Origin: Thiohalobacter thiocyanaticus
GTDB lineage: Bacteria > Pseudomonadota > Gammaproteobacteria > Thiohalobacterales > Thiohalobacteraceae
DNA: 64,000 nt
Direction of reading: 5' to 3'
Assembly (NCBI RefSeq): GCF_002356355.1
Contig: NZ_AP018052.1
Coordinates: forward strand, 1,984,001 to 2,048,000
Of this stretch, positions 29,296-36,920 are shown piece by piece; within the stretch, counting starts at the first letter, position 1; each line of letters opens with the position of its first letter. The notes below the pieces were generated by a model. It did no database searches. It was not told the DNA's origin and saw only the letters and a list, made by a program, of their open reading frames with translations. Made by a program: the position numbers and the translations under genes.

Positions 29296-29910
29296 ATGGC
29301 CGGCAAAGTCACTTATAAAAAAACCGATTTGCATGCGGGCGGCTGGTATGGAACCCGCCCCTTAAGCGTTTCACAGCGTATGCAACTGAGTTGTTTAATA
29401 GGCCGCCGCCTATCATATAGAGAGGCAAGACGGATAGAAAAGTTTGCCAACGAGATCCGCGCAAATCTGCGGGTTATCAGCGATCCGAGCGTTAGTAATC
29501 AAGACATCAAGAGAACCCTTGCCGCCATTTCAAAACTTTCACCCGCAGAGGCAGAGGCAGCATATACAAAGGCTGATGATGACACCCGTTGCCTGATTGT
29601 TGATGCCTTGCTCGATTTGAACGCATGGGGGCCACGACCCAAAGGCGCAGACATTTGCCGAGCAGCCGCTACCGCCGTACCCCGTAAGAGATCCGGACGG
29701 CCCCAAAAAGGTGAGATAGTAGATCAGATGATTGCTGGTTCGCTCAAACTCTGGCGTGACTTAGGCGGCGATCCCGATGCAAAGGCATGGCACCGAGACG
29801 GTCAATCTAGCCCACTGGTCCGTTTTGTCCATATCATTGCCACAGAGGCCGAATACCCCACCGGCCTGGATCACATAGCCAAGGCAATTCGCCCCTATCT
29901 GAGCGGGTAA
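29296..29910 (+). CDS. unknown accessory protein of the element, 204 aa
   Basis: Not recognised. It begins with the sequence MAGKVTYKKTDLHAGGWYGT one base after the integrase stop and is probably translated from the same message. It appears soluble and mostly helical, with a basic N-terminal half (LIGRRLSYREARRIEKFANE) and a C-terminal helix pair (HIIATEAEYPTGLDHIAKAI). Its base composition is visibly lower in GC than its neighbours (TTATAAAAAAACC, TTGTTTAATAGG), suggesting separate origin. Genes in this slot of satellites are often cargo, including defence or regulation, but nothing in the sequence proves that here. Confidence 0.65.
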   Translation: MAGKVTYKKTDLHAGGWYGTRPLSVSQRMQLSCLIGRRLSYREARRIEKFANEIRANLRVISDPSVSNQDIKRTLAAISKLSPAEAEAAYTKADDDTRCLIVDALLDLNAWGPRPKGADICRAAATAVPRKRSGRPQKGEIVDQMIAGSLKLWRDLGGDPDAKAWHRDGQSSPLVRFVHIIATEAEYPTGLDHIAKAIRPYLSG

Positions 29911-29988
29911 GGTTTTTCCCTGTGCTATAGATCACCGCATGCGGCTAGTTTGTACTCGTGTCCATGATTTAACACGAGGTAAGCCGCA

Positions 29989-30195
29989 ATGGTTCCATTT
30001 CCCCAGCCGATCAAGCTAAACGGCTCAACTCGCTTTCCCCCGACCGCAATCCATGAGTGGGAGGCATCCCACGGCCTGGATCTGCCGCCGCTGACCGGGA
30101 TGGTGAACGTCAAGCAACTCGCTGCGCGCTATGGCGTATCCGTTGCCACGATCTGGCGATGGGCGCAGAAGGCCCGCAAGGACGCCGCAGCATGA
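29989..30195 (+). CDS. AlpA-like regulator with its two halves in reversed order
   Basis: 68 residues. The first half (FPQPIKLNGSTRFPPTAIHE, about residues 4-23) resembles the C-terminal half of AlpA-type excisionases (FPxPVKLG...WxExxIxxW). The second half (MVNVKQLAARYGVSVATIWR, about 38-57) resembles the N-terminal helix-turn-helix half. A TAA lies in frame 9 bp before the ATG, so the usual N-terminal half is not simply missing from my reading. It is likely a DNA-binding excision or transcription regulator. The next gene starts inside its stop codon (ATGA overlap). Confidence 0.7.
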   Translation: MVPFPQPIKLNGSTRFPPTAIHEWEASHGLDLPPLTGMVNVKQLAARYGVSVATIWRWAQKARKDAAA

Positions 30196-30347
30196 ACAGC
30201 CCGACCCCTGACCAGATCCGCCGCGCCGCGCTGAATACCGTCCAGGCACCGCGCAACCGCACCGACGAAGCCCGACGCGCACTGCGCCAGCGGGCAAGGC
30301 CGCCCGAGCGGGAGGCCCTGGAGCGCAAGCTGCGCGGCACACCTTAA
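30192..30347 (+). CDS. small basic protein of the element, 51 aa
   Basis: Starts by ATGA overlap with the AlpA-like gene, which supports its being real despite its length. Very rich in Arg and Ala (NTVQAPRNRTDEARRALRQR) with one predicted amphipathic helix. No recognised family; possibly a nucleic-acid-binding or regulatory peptide. It ends 28 bp before the primase gene. Confidence 0.5.
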   Translation: MNSPTPDQIRRAALNTVQAPRNRTDEARRALRQRARPPEREALERKLRGTP

Positions 30348-30375
30348 CCATCGTCGTGAGGACGAAGGAGGCGAA

Positions 30376-32595
30376 ATGCAGGAATTAAAAAACCCGGAGG
30401 CGGAGGCAACCGCGCACCGGGCACAAGCAATGGATACACAGCCGAATGATAGCGCCCTTGCGTTTGCGCTGCAATTGGCTGAATCCGGCCTGCCGGTGTT
30501 TCCCTGCCGAGAGGACAAATCGCCCCGGACCGCCCGAGGCTTCCATGACGCGAGCACTGACCCGACCACAATCAGGGGATGGTGGAGCCGTTGGCCCGGT
30601 GCCCTGATCGGCGTGCCGACCGGCCCTGTGACTGATCTGCTAGTGATTGACATTGATCCAGGCGGAGCGGACTGGCATAGCGAGCACGCCGCCGATCTGG
30701 CCTGTGGTCGCGTCCATCGGACCCAGCGCGGGCACCACCTGCTGTATCGGCACGTCAATGGCGTGAAATGCAGCGCGGGCAAGATTGCGCCCGGAGTCGA
30801 TGTGCGGACCGATGGCGGATACGTCATATGGTGGCCTGCGCATGGACTGGAGGCAGTCGGCGACCTGGATGACATAGGCGAGGCCCCGGCGTGGCTGCTG
30901 GAGAAGCTGCGCGATCAAAAGCAGCACCAGTCGGCCATACAAGCCACAGGCGACACGATCCCGGAGCAGACCCGCAACACCACACTGACCAGCCTTGCGG
31001 GCAGTATGCGCCGCCGTGGGCTAAGTGCGGAGGAAATCGCGCCCGCACTGCACGCAATCAATGAGGCAAGGTGCCGCCCGCCCCTGGACCGTGCCGACGT
31101 TGACCGGATTGCGGCCAGTGTTGGGCAATATCCTCCAGCGAGTGAACAGGCACCGGCCTACACCGACGCAGGCAATGCGCAACGGCTTGTCGCGGCGCAT
31201 GGCGAGGATCTGCGCTATGTCCCAGAGTTGGGATGGATGGCATGGGATGGCACCCAATGGGCGCGGGATGAATTGCTAGCGCGGCGCAAGGCAATCGAAA
31301 CCGCCCGCGCCATATACAACGAAGCCGCCGCGCTGGAATCCACCGACGACCAGAAAGCAGCGGCGGCATGGGCAAAACAATCTCAGCAGGCCGGCAGGGT
31401 TCAGGCTGCCTTGTGGCTGGCACAACCGGACCTTGCCGCGCCTGTTGATGCGTTCGACCGCGATCCGTGGATATTCCCCGCGATCAATGGCGTGATCGAC
31501 CTGCGGACCGGCGACTTGCACCCGCACCGCCGCGAGTACATGAACACCCGCGCCACTGCGGTTTACTTCGACGCCACAGCACTGTGCCCGACATGGGAGA
31601 CCTTTCTGGCCCGTGTCCTGCCTGATGCGGAAGTCCGAACCCTGGTGCAACGGCTGGCCGGCTACTCGCTGACCGGCGCGACCAGTGAGCAAGTCCTGGC
31701 ATTCCTGTACGGCACAGGGCGCAACGGGAAATCCGTATTCCTGGAGACCCTGGCCGCCTTGGCAGGCGATTACCACACCCCGACCCGAATCGAGACCTTG
31801 AGCGCAGGACGCGGCGCGGGCATCCCCAACGATGTTGCCGCCCTGGCCGGTGCGCGCCTTGTCACTGTTTCGGAGACCCCCGAGGGCGCCCGCCTGAATG
31901 AGTCCCTGGTGAAAGACCTGACCGGCGGCGACACGATTACAGCGCGGTTCCTGCGGCGTGAGTACTTCCAGTTTCAGCCGCAGTTCAAGCTATGGATTCG
32001 CGGCAACCACAAGCCCCAGATTCGCGGCACCGACGATGGTATCTGGCGGCGGCTGCTGCTGATCCCCTTCACGGTTCAGATTCCCGAGCGGGACGTAGAC
32101 CCGAAGCTACCCGAGCGGCTGCGCGATGAACTGCCCGGCATCCTGGCATGGGCGGTGCGTGGCTGTCTGGATTGGCAGACCAATGGACTACAGCCGCCCG
32201 AGGCGGTCAAGGCCGCAGTGAGCACCTACCGCACTGAGATGGATATGTTGGGCGAGTTTATCGAGTCCTGCTGTGTGACCGACCCTGCCGAGGAGGCCCC
32301 CGCCGCCGCACTGTATGGACGCTACAGGGAATGGGCCACTTCAAACGGGCATCAGCCCGTATCAAGTATGCGTTTCGGCCTGGCCCTGGGGGAGCGTGGA
32401 TTCAGCAAGATAAAAAGCGGGACTGTCCGCTGGCGTGGGATTGCCCTATCTGGACACTTGGACACTTTGGACACTTCTCCTAGTTCGTCAGATTCGCGCG
32501 CGCGCGATCCCGTTAATGCCGGAATAGTGTCCGAACTGTCCAACTGTCCGCAATGCGATGGCGAGGGCTGCCCGTGGTGTGGGGGTGGGGCATGA
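30376..32595 (+). CDS. bifunctional primase-helicase (prim-pol plus D5/P4-type helicase)
   Basis: 739 residues. The N-terminal prim-pol domain has LPVFPCREDKSPRTARGFHD, LIGVPTGPVTDLLVIDIDP (catalytic acidic pair) and RGHHLLYRH. After a linker (about residues 190-330) comes a D5_N/P4-like domain and a superfamily 3 helicase with Walker A LYGTGRNGKSVFLETLAAL and a second motif KLWIRGNHKPQI. It would start and unwind replication of the excised element. AAGGAGG precedes the ATG. It is followed by two overlapping small genes in one operon. Confidence 0.93.
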   Translation: MQELKNPEAEATAHRAQAMDTQPNDSALAFALQLAESGLPVFPCREDKSPRTARGFHDASTDPTTIRGWWSRWPGALIGVPTGPVTDLLVIDIDPGGADWHSEHAADLACGRVHRTQRGHHLLYRHVNGVKCSAGKIAPGVDVRTDGGYVIWWPAHGLEAVGDLDDIGEAPAWLLEKLRDQKQHQSAIQATGDTIPEQTRNTTLTSLAGSMRRRGLSAEEIAPALHAINEARCRPPLDRADVDRIAASVGQYPPASEQAPAYTDAGNAQRLVAAHGEDLRYVPELGWMAWDGTQWARDELLARRKAIETARAIYNEAAALESTDDQKAAAAWAKQSQQAGRVQAALWLAQPDLAAPVDAFDRDPWIFPAINGVIDLRTGDLHPHRREYMNTRATAVYFDATALCPTWETFLARVLPDAEVRTLVQRLAGYSLTGATSEQVLAFLYGTGRNGKSVFLETLAALAGDYHTPTRIETLSAGRGAGIPNDVAALAGARLVTVSETPEGARLNESLVKDLTGGDTITARFLRREYFQFQPQFKLWIRGNHKPQIRGTDDGIWRRLLLIPFTVQIPERDVDPKLPERLRDELPGILAWAVRGCLDWQTNGLQPPEAVKAAVSTYRTEMDMLGEFIESCCVTDPAEEAPAAALYGRYREWATSNGHQPVSSMRFGLALGERGFSKIKSGTVRWRGIALSGHLDTLDTSPSSSDSRARDPVNAGIVSELSNCPQCDGEGCPWCGGGA

Positions 32596-32936
32596 GGTGC
32601 GGAGATTGTGTCCGCCGCGTCCGAGGCCGTTGCACTGTCCATCGGGCCAAGGTCGGCATGAAACAGGACGCTACCCAGTGCCGCCAGTTCACCCACCGCT
32701 TGCGTCTGGAGGATCTGCCGCCCCGTTACCGCCGGCACGTCCGCCGGCTGGAGCAGCGAGAGGATGGCAGCCGGGCAATCCAGTTGCGAGCCACCGCCCG
32801 GCATGATCCAGAGTTGCGCGAATTCCTGTACCTGATGGTCGGGATCAAACTGGTGCCGGTGCAGCCGGTTGCACTGTCTGAGCCTGAGCCGCGACAGGAG
32901 GCCCCGAGACGGCAGGCGGGAGGTAATGCGGCATGA
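32592..32936 (+). CDS. small Cys-containing protein of the element, 114 aa
   Basis: ATGA overlap with the primase stop. The N-terminus MRCGDCVRRVRGRCTVH carries a CxxC-x7-C-x2-H cluster, which could bind zinc. It is rich in Arg and probably binds nucleic acid. It is not a member of a family I can name. Same operon as the primase, so a replication accessory role is plausible. Confidence 0.6.
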   Translation: MRCGDCVRRVRGRCTVHRAKVGMKQDATQCRQFTHRLRLEDLPPRYRRHVRRLEQREDGSRAIQLRATARHDPELREFLYLMVGIKLVPVQPVALSEPEPRQEAPRRQAGGNAA

Positions 32937-33118
32937 CTGACAGATCTCCCGAGGGAGAGCCGGAGAGCTTGCAGCAGGGGCTTTTGGCTTATACCCGAGG
33001 CTGCCCTTGCGATGGCTGTGATCTGTGGAATTACTGCGCAGAGACTCAGCAGGAATGCAAGACATTCCGCCGGTGGGTACAGACTGGCAAGGCACCTGGC
33101 GATGTGGAGGCCCCATAG
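32933..33118 (+). CDS. small zinc-ribbon-like protein, 61 aa
   Basis: ATGA overlap with the previous gene. It contains the cysteine array CPCDGCDLWNYCAE...C, five cysteines in about 25 residues, suggesting a metal-binding knuckle. It is the last gene of the replication operon, before a long non-coding stretch. Function unknown. Confidence 0.6.
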   Translation: MTDRSPEGEPESLQQGLLAYTRGCPCDGCDLWNYCAETQQECKTFRRWVQTGKAPGDVEAP

Positions 33119-33204
33119 GGTGCATGAAGTTCCGCCCAGCATCCCCGGAAATCAACGCGCGAGTAAAAAAATCGCGCTGTCACATTATTTTTTTGGAAAG
33201 GTCG

Positions 33205-33241
33205 ATGGAGAGAGACCCATAGCCCCAATAATCTTGAAAAC
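33205..33241 (+). repeat. direct repeat copy 1 (ATGGAGAGA type)
   Basis: ATGGAGAGAGACCCATAGCC at its core. It matches 33317-33354 at roughly 30 of 38 positions by eye. Confidence 0.6.
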
Positions 33242-33316
33242 AAGCGATTCCCGAAACCAACGCCGAAATTTTCTTTCGCTAATCCCGCCTAAAAACGGGA
33301 AAAACAGACCGGAAAA

Positions 33317-33354
33317 ATGGAGAGACCACCATAGCCCCCTAAATCTTCAGAACC
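33317..33354 (+). repeat. direct repeat copy 2 (ATGGAGAGA type)
   Basis: ATGGAGAGACCACCATAGCC at its core, the second copy of the repeat at 33205-33241, same orientation, about 112 bp apart. Confidence 0.6.
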
Positions 33355-33461
33355 CTATGTGCGTTGACCAACGCGCCCCCTTTCTGTGCAGCAGCGGGAG
33401 TTTCAACAAGGGGGTATTAGAGGCCATACGAGACACTATGAAACAACAGGAGACACAGAGC

Positions 33462-33704
33462 ATGACAAATCGAGATGAAGCAGTCCAACAATTCGCGGAT
33501 GCACTGTCCGAGCTGGTATCGACCGGCATTGAGTCCCTGGACCCCGGCGCGAGCGATGTAGTGAGGCAGGCCGTGGCGCAAGGTCGGGCACGGATCACGG
33601 TTCACGCTGAAACTGGCCCGCTGACCATATCGTGCCGCCTGCGCGTCGATGACGAAGATGTGCCGCTGTTCGATATTGGGATGGAACAGGCGACAATGAA
33701 CTGA
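33462..33704 (+). CDS. small acidic protein of the element, 80 aa
   Basis: The start is chosen at 33462 because CAGGAG lies 9-10 bp upstream; the ATG at 33438 has no such site. Acidic and soluble: an N-terminal helix (DEAVQQFADALSELVSTGIE), then strands (ARITVHAETGPLTISCRLRV). Not recognised. It stands between the repeat region and the capsid gene and could be a regulator or head-associated protein. Confidence 0.55.
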   Translation: MTNRDEAVQQFADALSELVSTGIESLDPGASDVVRQAVAQGRARITVHAETGPLTISCRLRVDDEDVPLFDIGMEQATMN

Positions 33705-33893
33705 ATAGGGTTGCTGGATAAAACCACAGTGGTATACTCGGATGCGTGAACAAGCTATTCACAACCCAGAACAGCACGCTCCTGCGCGGAGGCGATGGTG
33801 GTGCTGTCGACAATTCCAAATTCATTTGGTGTCGGCAGGCGCAACCCCCTCCTACTGTGGAGACGCGAACCTACCGGCACGATGGAGGTTCGT

Positions 33894-35204
33894 ATGAACA
33901 CAGTAGCGCAGTTCAAAGAGCGGCTTAACGAAGCCCGCAACGATGTCCGCGACCTGATCGAGCTGAAAGGCGAGATCCGTGCGGCAGCATCTTCCCTCAA
34001 TACCACTGCCAAAGCCGAGAAGCGCAACCTTAACGAGGTTGAGCAGCGCGAGTTCGATGCGCTGATGGACCTGGTGGAGGACGTCAACAAGGCGCACGAG
34101 GATGCCCTGGTTGAGCGTGAGCAGCAGCGCAGCGCGGCGGCGGCCCACCTTCGCGGCCAGCGTACCCACGAGCCGACCGATAGCGGCTGGATCACCCGCG
34201 ACGGCAAGCCGGTCAACGTCCTGACCAAGGAACAGCGGGCCGCGCCGATCCTGTCCGATCCCAGCAGCGAGGTCCGTCTGGGCTCCCTCATCCGCGCAAT
34301 GGCTCTCGGTCCGAAGAACGAGGCCGAACGCCGCGCCTTGTCTGAGGGTTCTGACTCAGCAGGCGGCTACACCGTCCCCAGCACTCTTATGGGCGATCTG
34401 GTGGACACCTTGCGGGCAAAGGCCCGCGTGATCGAGGCCGGGGCGCGCACCGTCCTGTTGCCGAGCAATGCCGTCATGATTGCCCGGCAGATCACGGACC
34501 CGAGCGCCACCTGGCACGCGGAGAACGCCGCCGACTTCAACGACTCTACCCCGACCTTTGCCGGTATCCGGTTCCAGGCGAAAACCCTGATCGGGCTGGT
34601 GAAGCTGTCGCGGGAACTGTTGGAGGATTCCATGAACATCGAGTCGGCCATCCTCAACAGCTTCGGCAAGTCCCTGGCCCTGGAGGTCGACCGCGTGGCC
34701 CTGGTGGGCTCTGGAGCCGGTAACGAGCCGCTGGGCATCGTCAACACCAGCGGCATCGGTCTGGTTTCTCAGCCGACGCCCGACGGTTTCCCGCTCTACG
34801 CGTGGGATTCGTTCTTTGATGCCATGTACGAGCTTCAGCAGGACAATGCCGGACCGCCTACGGCAGCCATCATGCACCCGCGCACCTGGCGGGACATTTA
34901 CAGCATGAAGGACGGCGAAGGCCAGCCGCTGCGGCGTCCTGATCCCCTCGTTGACCTGCCGTTCCTGACCACGACTCAGATCCCGATTGATGACAGCTAC
35001 GGCAGCGCCACCGATGCGACGAAGATGATTATGGGCGATTTCAATTCGCTGATGATCGGGGTTCGCACCGGCCTGCAAATTGATGTCCTACGGGAGCGGT
35101 ATGCCGAGAACTACCAGTATGGGTTCCTGGCATCCATGCGCGTCGACGTCGCCCTTGAAACCCCTGAGTCCTTCGCCGTGGTCGAAGGCATCACCCCGGC
35201 ATAA
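33894..35204 (+). CDS. HK97-type phage major capsid protein
   Basis: 436 residues. An N-terminal delta/scaffold region (about 1-110) is highly charged and helical (EARNDVRDLIELKGEIRAA). The HK97 fold follows: EGSDSAGGYTVPSTLMGDLV, a P-domain with LVKLSRELLEDSMNIESAIL, GAGNEPLGIVNT, and near the C-terminus ADTMKMIMGDF-like DATKMIMGDFNSLMIG. GGAGG 5-6 bp before the ATG at 33894 sets the start; an in-frame upstream ATG is less likely. The delta domain implies that scaffold removal needs a protease, which is not encoded in the element. Confidence 0.93.
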   Translation: MNTVAQFKERLNEARNDVRDLIELKGEIRAAASSLNTTAKAEKRNLNEVEQREFDALMDLVEDVNKAHEDALVEREQQRSAAAAHLRGQRTHEPTDSGWITRDGKPVNVLTKEQRAAPILSDPSSEVRLGSLIRAMALGPKNEAERRALSEGSDSAGGYTVPSTLMGDLVDTLRAKARVIEAGARTVLLPSNAVMIARQITDPSATWHAENAADFNDSTPTFAGIRFQAKTLIGLVKLSRELLEDSMNIESAILNSFGKSLALEVDRVALVGSGAGNEPLGIVNTSGIGLVSQPTPDGFPLYAWDSFFDAMYELQQDNAGPPTAAIMHPRTWRDIYSMKDGEGQPLRRPDPLVDLPFLTTTQIPIDDSYGSATDATKMIMGDFNSLMIGVRTGLQIDVLRERYAENYQYGFLASMRVDVALETPESFAVVEGITPA

Positions 35205-35216
35205 GGAGGCATCAAA

Positions 35217-35651
35217 ATGTCACTGCTGAATCAGAACGTGAAAATCACCCCGGCCCTGGCCTACGCCAGCGGCACGGCTGACCGAAACGGCGCTGTCCTG
35301 GATATGCAGGGCTTTGAAGGTGTGATGATCGTTACCCACTTCGCCACCCTGGCAACAGGCGCGGTCACGTCCATCAAGGCGCAGTCCGGCACGGCTACCG
35401 GCATGGGCGATGCCGCCGATCTGGAGGACACCGGCCAGAGCGTGGCGGCAGACGATGACGATGAGATCTTTGTCATTGATCTGTTCCGGCCCCGCGAGCG
35501 GTATGTCCGCCTCGTGGTGGATAAGGACGGCAGCAACGCCACGGCGGAGAGCGCGACATACATTCAGTATGGGGCGAAGTACCCGCCGGTCAGCAACGCC
35601 ACCGGCGTAACGCTGGAGGAACATCAGTCCCCCGCTGAGGGTACAGCTTGA
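35217..35651 (+). CDS. capsid-associated protein, 144 aa (possible decoration protein)
   Basis: Starts 12 bp after the capsid gene with AAGGAGG upstream. A beta-rich, acidic protein (MQGFEGVMIVTHFATLATGA, RYVRLVVDKDGSNATAESAT) with no cysteine. Similar-sized beta proteins follow capsid genes in many phages and act as head decoration or stabilisation proteins. I infer this from position and composition; the family was not identified. A strong terminator follows 124 bp later. Confidence 0.65.
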   Translation: MSLLNQNVKITPALAYASGTADRNGAVLDMQGFEGVMIVTHFATLATGAVTSIKAQSGTATGMGDAADLEDTGQSVAADDDDEIFVIDLFRPRERYVRLVVDKDGSNATAESATYIQYGAKYPPVSNATGVTLEEHQSPAEGTA

Positions 35652-35774
35652 TGGAGTAGCGCACCTACGCGCCGGGATCAGTCGGAGAGTGCCCGTTCCT
35701 CATGCGAAAACCCCGACAGCCTGCGGCATCATCTCCGTGAGCAGTCATCTGCCAGGATGCGCGGCAGGCATACC

Positions 35775-35800
35775 CCCCGCCCTTTGTGGCGGGGTTTTTT
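35775..35800 (+). terminator. intrinsic terminator of the capsid operon
   Basis: CCCCGCC / GGCGGGG stem, 6-nt loop, followed by TTTTTT. Classical rho-independent terminator, plus strand. Confidence 0.9.
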
Positions 35801-35816
35801 ATGCCCAGACACCGAC

Positions 35817-36032
35817 CTACTCGCCCGTGCCGAGGCCCGCCTGCGCCCGGCTGGAGAGCTTCTTGTCGATGCCGGCTTCGGCGAGGGTGGGAACCTTGGC
35901 TTCTGGCGGTTCCGACTGAGTACCGCCAGAAGCGTCACGGCCCTTGAGCTGTCCCCGTGTTCCAGTATTCAGCCCCACCGTCTCCTTCTGCGCCCGTATA
36001 AGCTCGCCCGTCCATGGTGACGGACCCCCCAG
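35817..36032 (-). pseudogene. remnant of a small ParB/methyltransferase-associated phage protein
   Basis: On the minus strand an open frame reads ETVGLNTGTRGQLKGRDASG then EPPEAKVPTLAEAGIDKKLS and stops soon after. The RGQLxGRD...PPE...PTLAExGIDKxxSSRAQ string is a motif of small phage and plasmid proteins usually followed by a longer C-terminal helix region, absent here. No credible start or ribosome-binding site is visible. I treat it as a truncated leftover of an earlier gene (rough boundaries). Confidence 0.4.
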
Positions 36033-36059
36033 ACAAAACAACGCCGCCCGGAGGCGGCG
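36033..36059 (-). terminator. minus-strand hairpin with T-rich tail
   Basis: CGCCGCC / GGCGGCG stem with a 4-nt loop (36042-36059). On the minus strand it is followed by TTGTTTTGTC. It would interrupt minus-strand transcription in the 35.8-36.3 kb interval. Confidence 0.55.
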
Positions 36060-36248
36060 CTGTGGCCCTGGCGCTGCTTGCTGGTGGCCCTGGCCTGGGC
36101 ATCGGCGGGTTGACACCATTGGTTGCCACGTGAGACCCTTAAATCGTTCCCGCTCTGCCGTAGGCATCGGGCATTCGAGACTGCGCAAAGGTCCGCCCAG
36201 CGTAGCCGACTCAGGCCCGGCGATGACAAGCCGGCCTGAGCCGCGTTC

Positions 36249-36270
36249 AAGCCCCCGCTCTGGGGGCTTT
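36249..36270. terminator. hairpin downstream of the toxin gene
   Basis: AAGCCCCC / GGGGGCTT stem, 5-nt loop. It lies 15 bp after the toxin stop on the minus strand and has TTTGTCATTT on the plus-strand side, so it may act in both directions. Confidence 0.65.
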
Positions 36271-36284
36271 GTCATTTCTGGGGC

Positions 36285-36722
36285 TCAGATGTGCGGCACC
36301 AGATGCCCGAGATTCAGGCCGTGCAGCACGCATCCGTATATTTGCCGCATGTGCTCCCTTCCCAGTCTCTGCGTGAAGTACAGGCGCTTCCCAGTCCGTG
36401 GGTCACGCTTGCCAACCCTGACCAGCTCCAGCCGGTGAAATCCCACCGTGTAGACCATATCGCCTTTGACCCATGAGGGGCGCTCCTGAAAGCGGCTCAG
36501 TTGCGGCAGTGCGGCACGTGGCAACTCCAGGTGATAGGGCATCACGGGGTCCGGCGGCTCAGTGCTCAAGGCGACCACCGTTACCAGATTGGGGCGTCCC
36601 TTCATGGTGGGCGAAAGCACCACCACGGGCCGCCCGGATTTGACCATTTCCGGTACCTTGAACCCCGAGGAGAAGTCACATAGCAGGATCTGGCCGACCT
36701 TCGGGTGAATTGTTATTGGCAT
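36285..36722 (-). CDS. PemK/MazF-like toxin
   Basis: 145 residues. KVGQILLCDFSSGFKVPEMV then KSGRPVVVLSP matches the N-terminal strands of PemK/MazF endoribonucleases. NLVTVVALST and PSWVKGDMVYTVGFHRLELV follow as in the SH3-like barrel. The start at 36722 is chosen because the upstream in-frame extension has no homology. No antitoxin gene lies directly upstream in the 180 bp to the tRNA, so it is an orphan toxin-like protein, or its antitoxin is elsewhere. Last gene of the element, next to the att site. Confidence 0.78.
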   Translation of the reverse strand: MPITIHPKVGQILLCDFSSGFKVPEMVKSGRPVVVLSPTMKGRPNLVTVVALSTEPPDPVMPYHLELPRAALPQLSRFQERPSWVKGDMVYTVGFHRLELVRVGKRDPRTGKRLYFTQRLGREHMRQIYGCVLHGLNLGHLVPHI

Positions 36723-36904
36723 AGGGGTGCAAGATACCGAATGCGGTCGGCAGGTACCACGTTTTGCAGTGGTGGCGGTCTGCATAGGGCAATGCTTGCC
36801 AGCGGTTGACTCGAATCCTAACCGCAGGGGTGCATTTTGAAAATGTTGGGCTGGAAGTTGGGTAAATCTGATATATCTATATAACTAATTGATTTATATG
36901 AATG

Positions 36905-36920
36905 ATTGGCGGAGGGGGTG
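36905..36920. repeat. attachment site, tRNA end
   Basis: ATTGGCGGAGGGGGTG, identical to 27780-27795. It overlaps the 3' end (CCA and acceptor strand) of tRNA-Ser. Confidence 0.85.

Larger units (their letters stand above)
33119..33461. other. structured non-coding region of the element
   Basis: No gene. It contains a GCGCGA/TCGCGC hairpin with an A-rich loop (33157-33177) and two imperfect 38-bp direct repeats of ATGGAGAGA...CATAGCCCC...AATCTT (33205-33241 and 33317-33354). A CCCG...CGGG dyad lies between them (33287-33300). It separates the replication genes from the capsid genes. An origin, packaging site or promoter region are all possible. Confidence 0.55.
27780..36920. mobile_element. 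integrated phage-satellite-like element in tRNA-Ser(UGA)
   Basis: About 9.1 kb bounded by 16-bp direct repeats (27780-27795 and 36905-36920). The right copy is the 3' end of an intact tRNA-Ser. Gene order: integrase, unknown protein, AlpA-like regulator, small ORF, primase-helicase, two small Cys-rich proteins, one more small ORF, HK97-type major capsid protein, a capsid-associated-looking protein, a decayed minus-strand gene, and a PemK/MazF-like toxin. No terminase, portal, protease, tail or lysis gene is visible, so it cannot be an autonomous tailed phage. The best description is a satellite or integrative element that supplies its own capsid protein and needs a helper for the rest (inference). 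Confidence 0.82.

Noticed and set aside
27780-36920. Complete prophage
   Set aside because: Only integration, replication and capsid genes are present; no terminase, portal, tail or lysis functions could be found on either strand.
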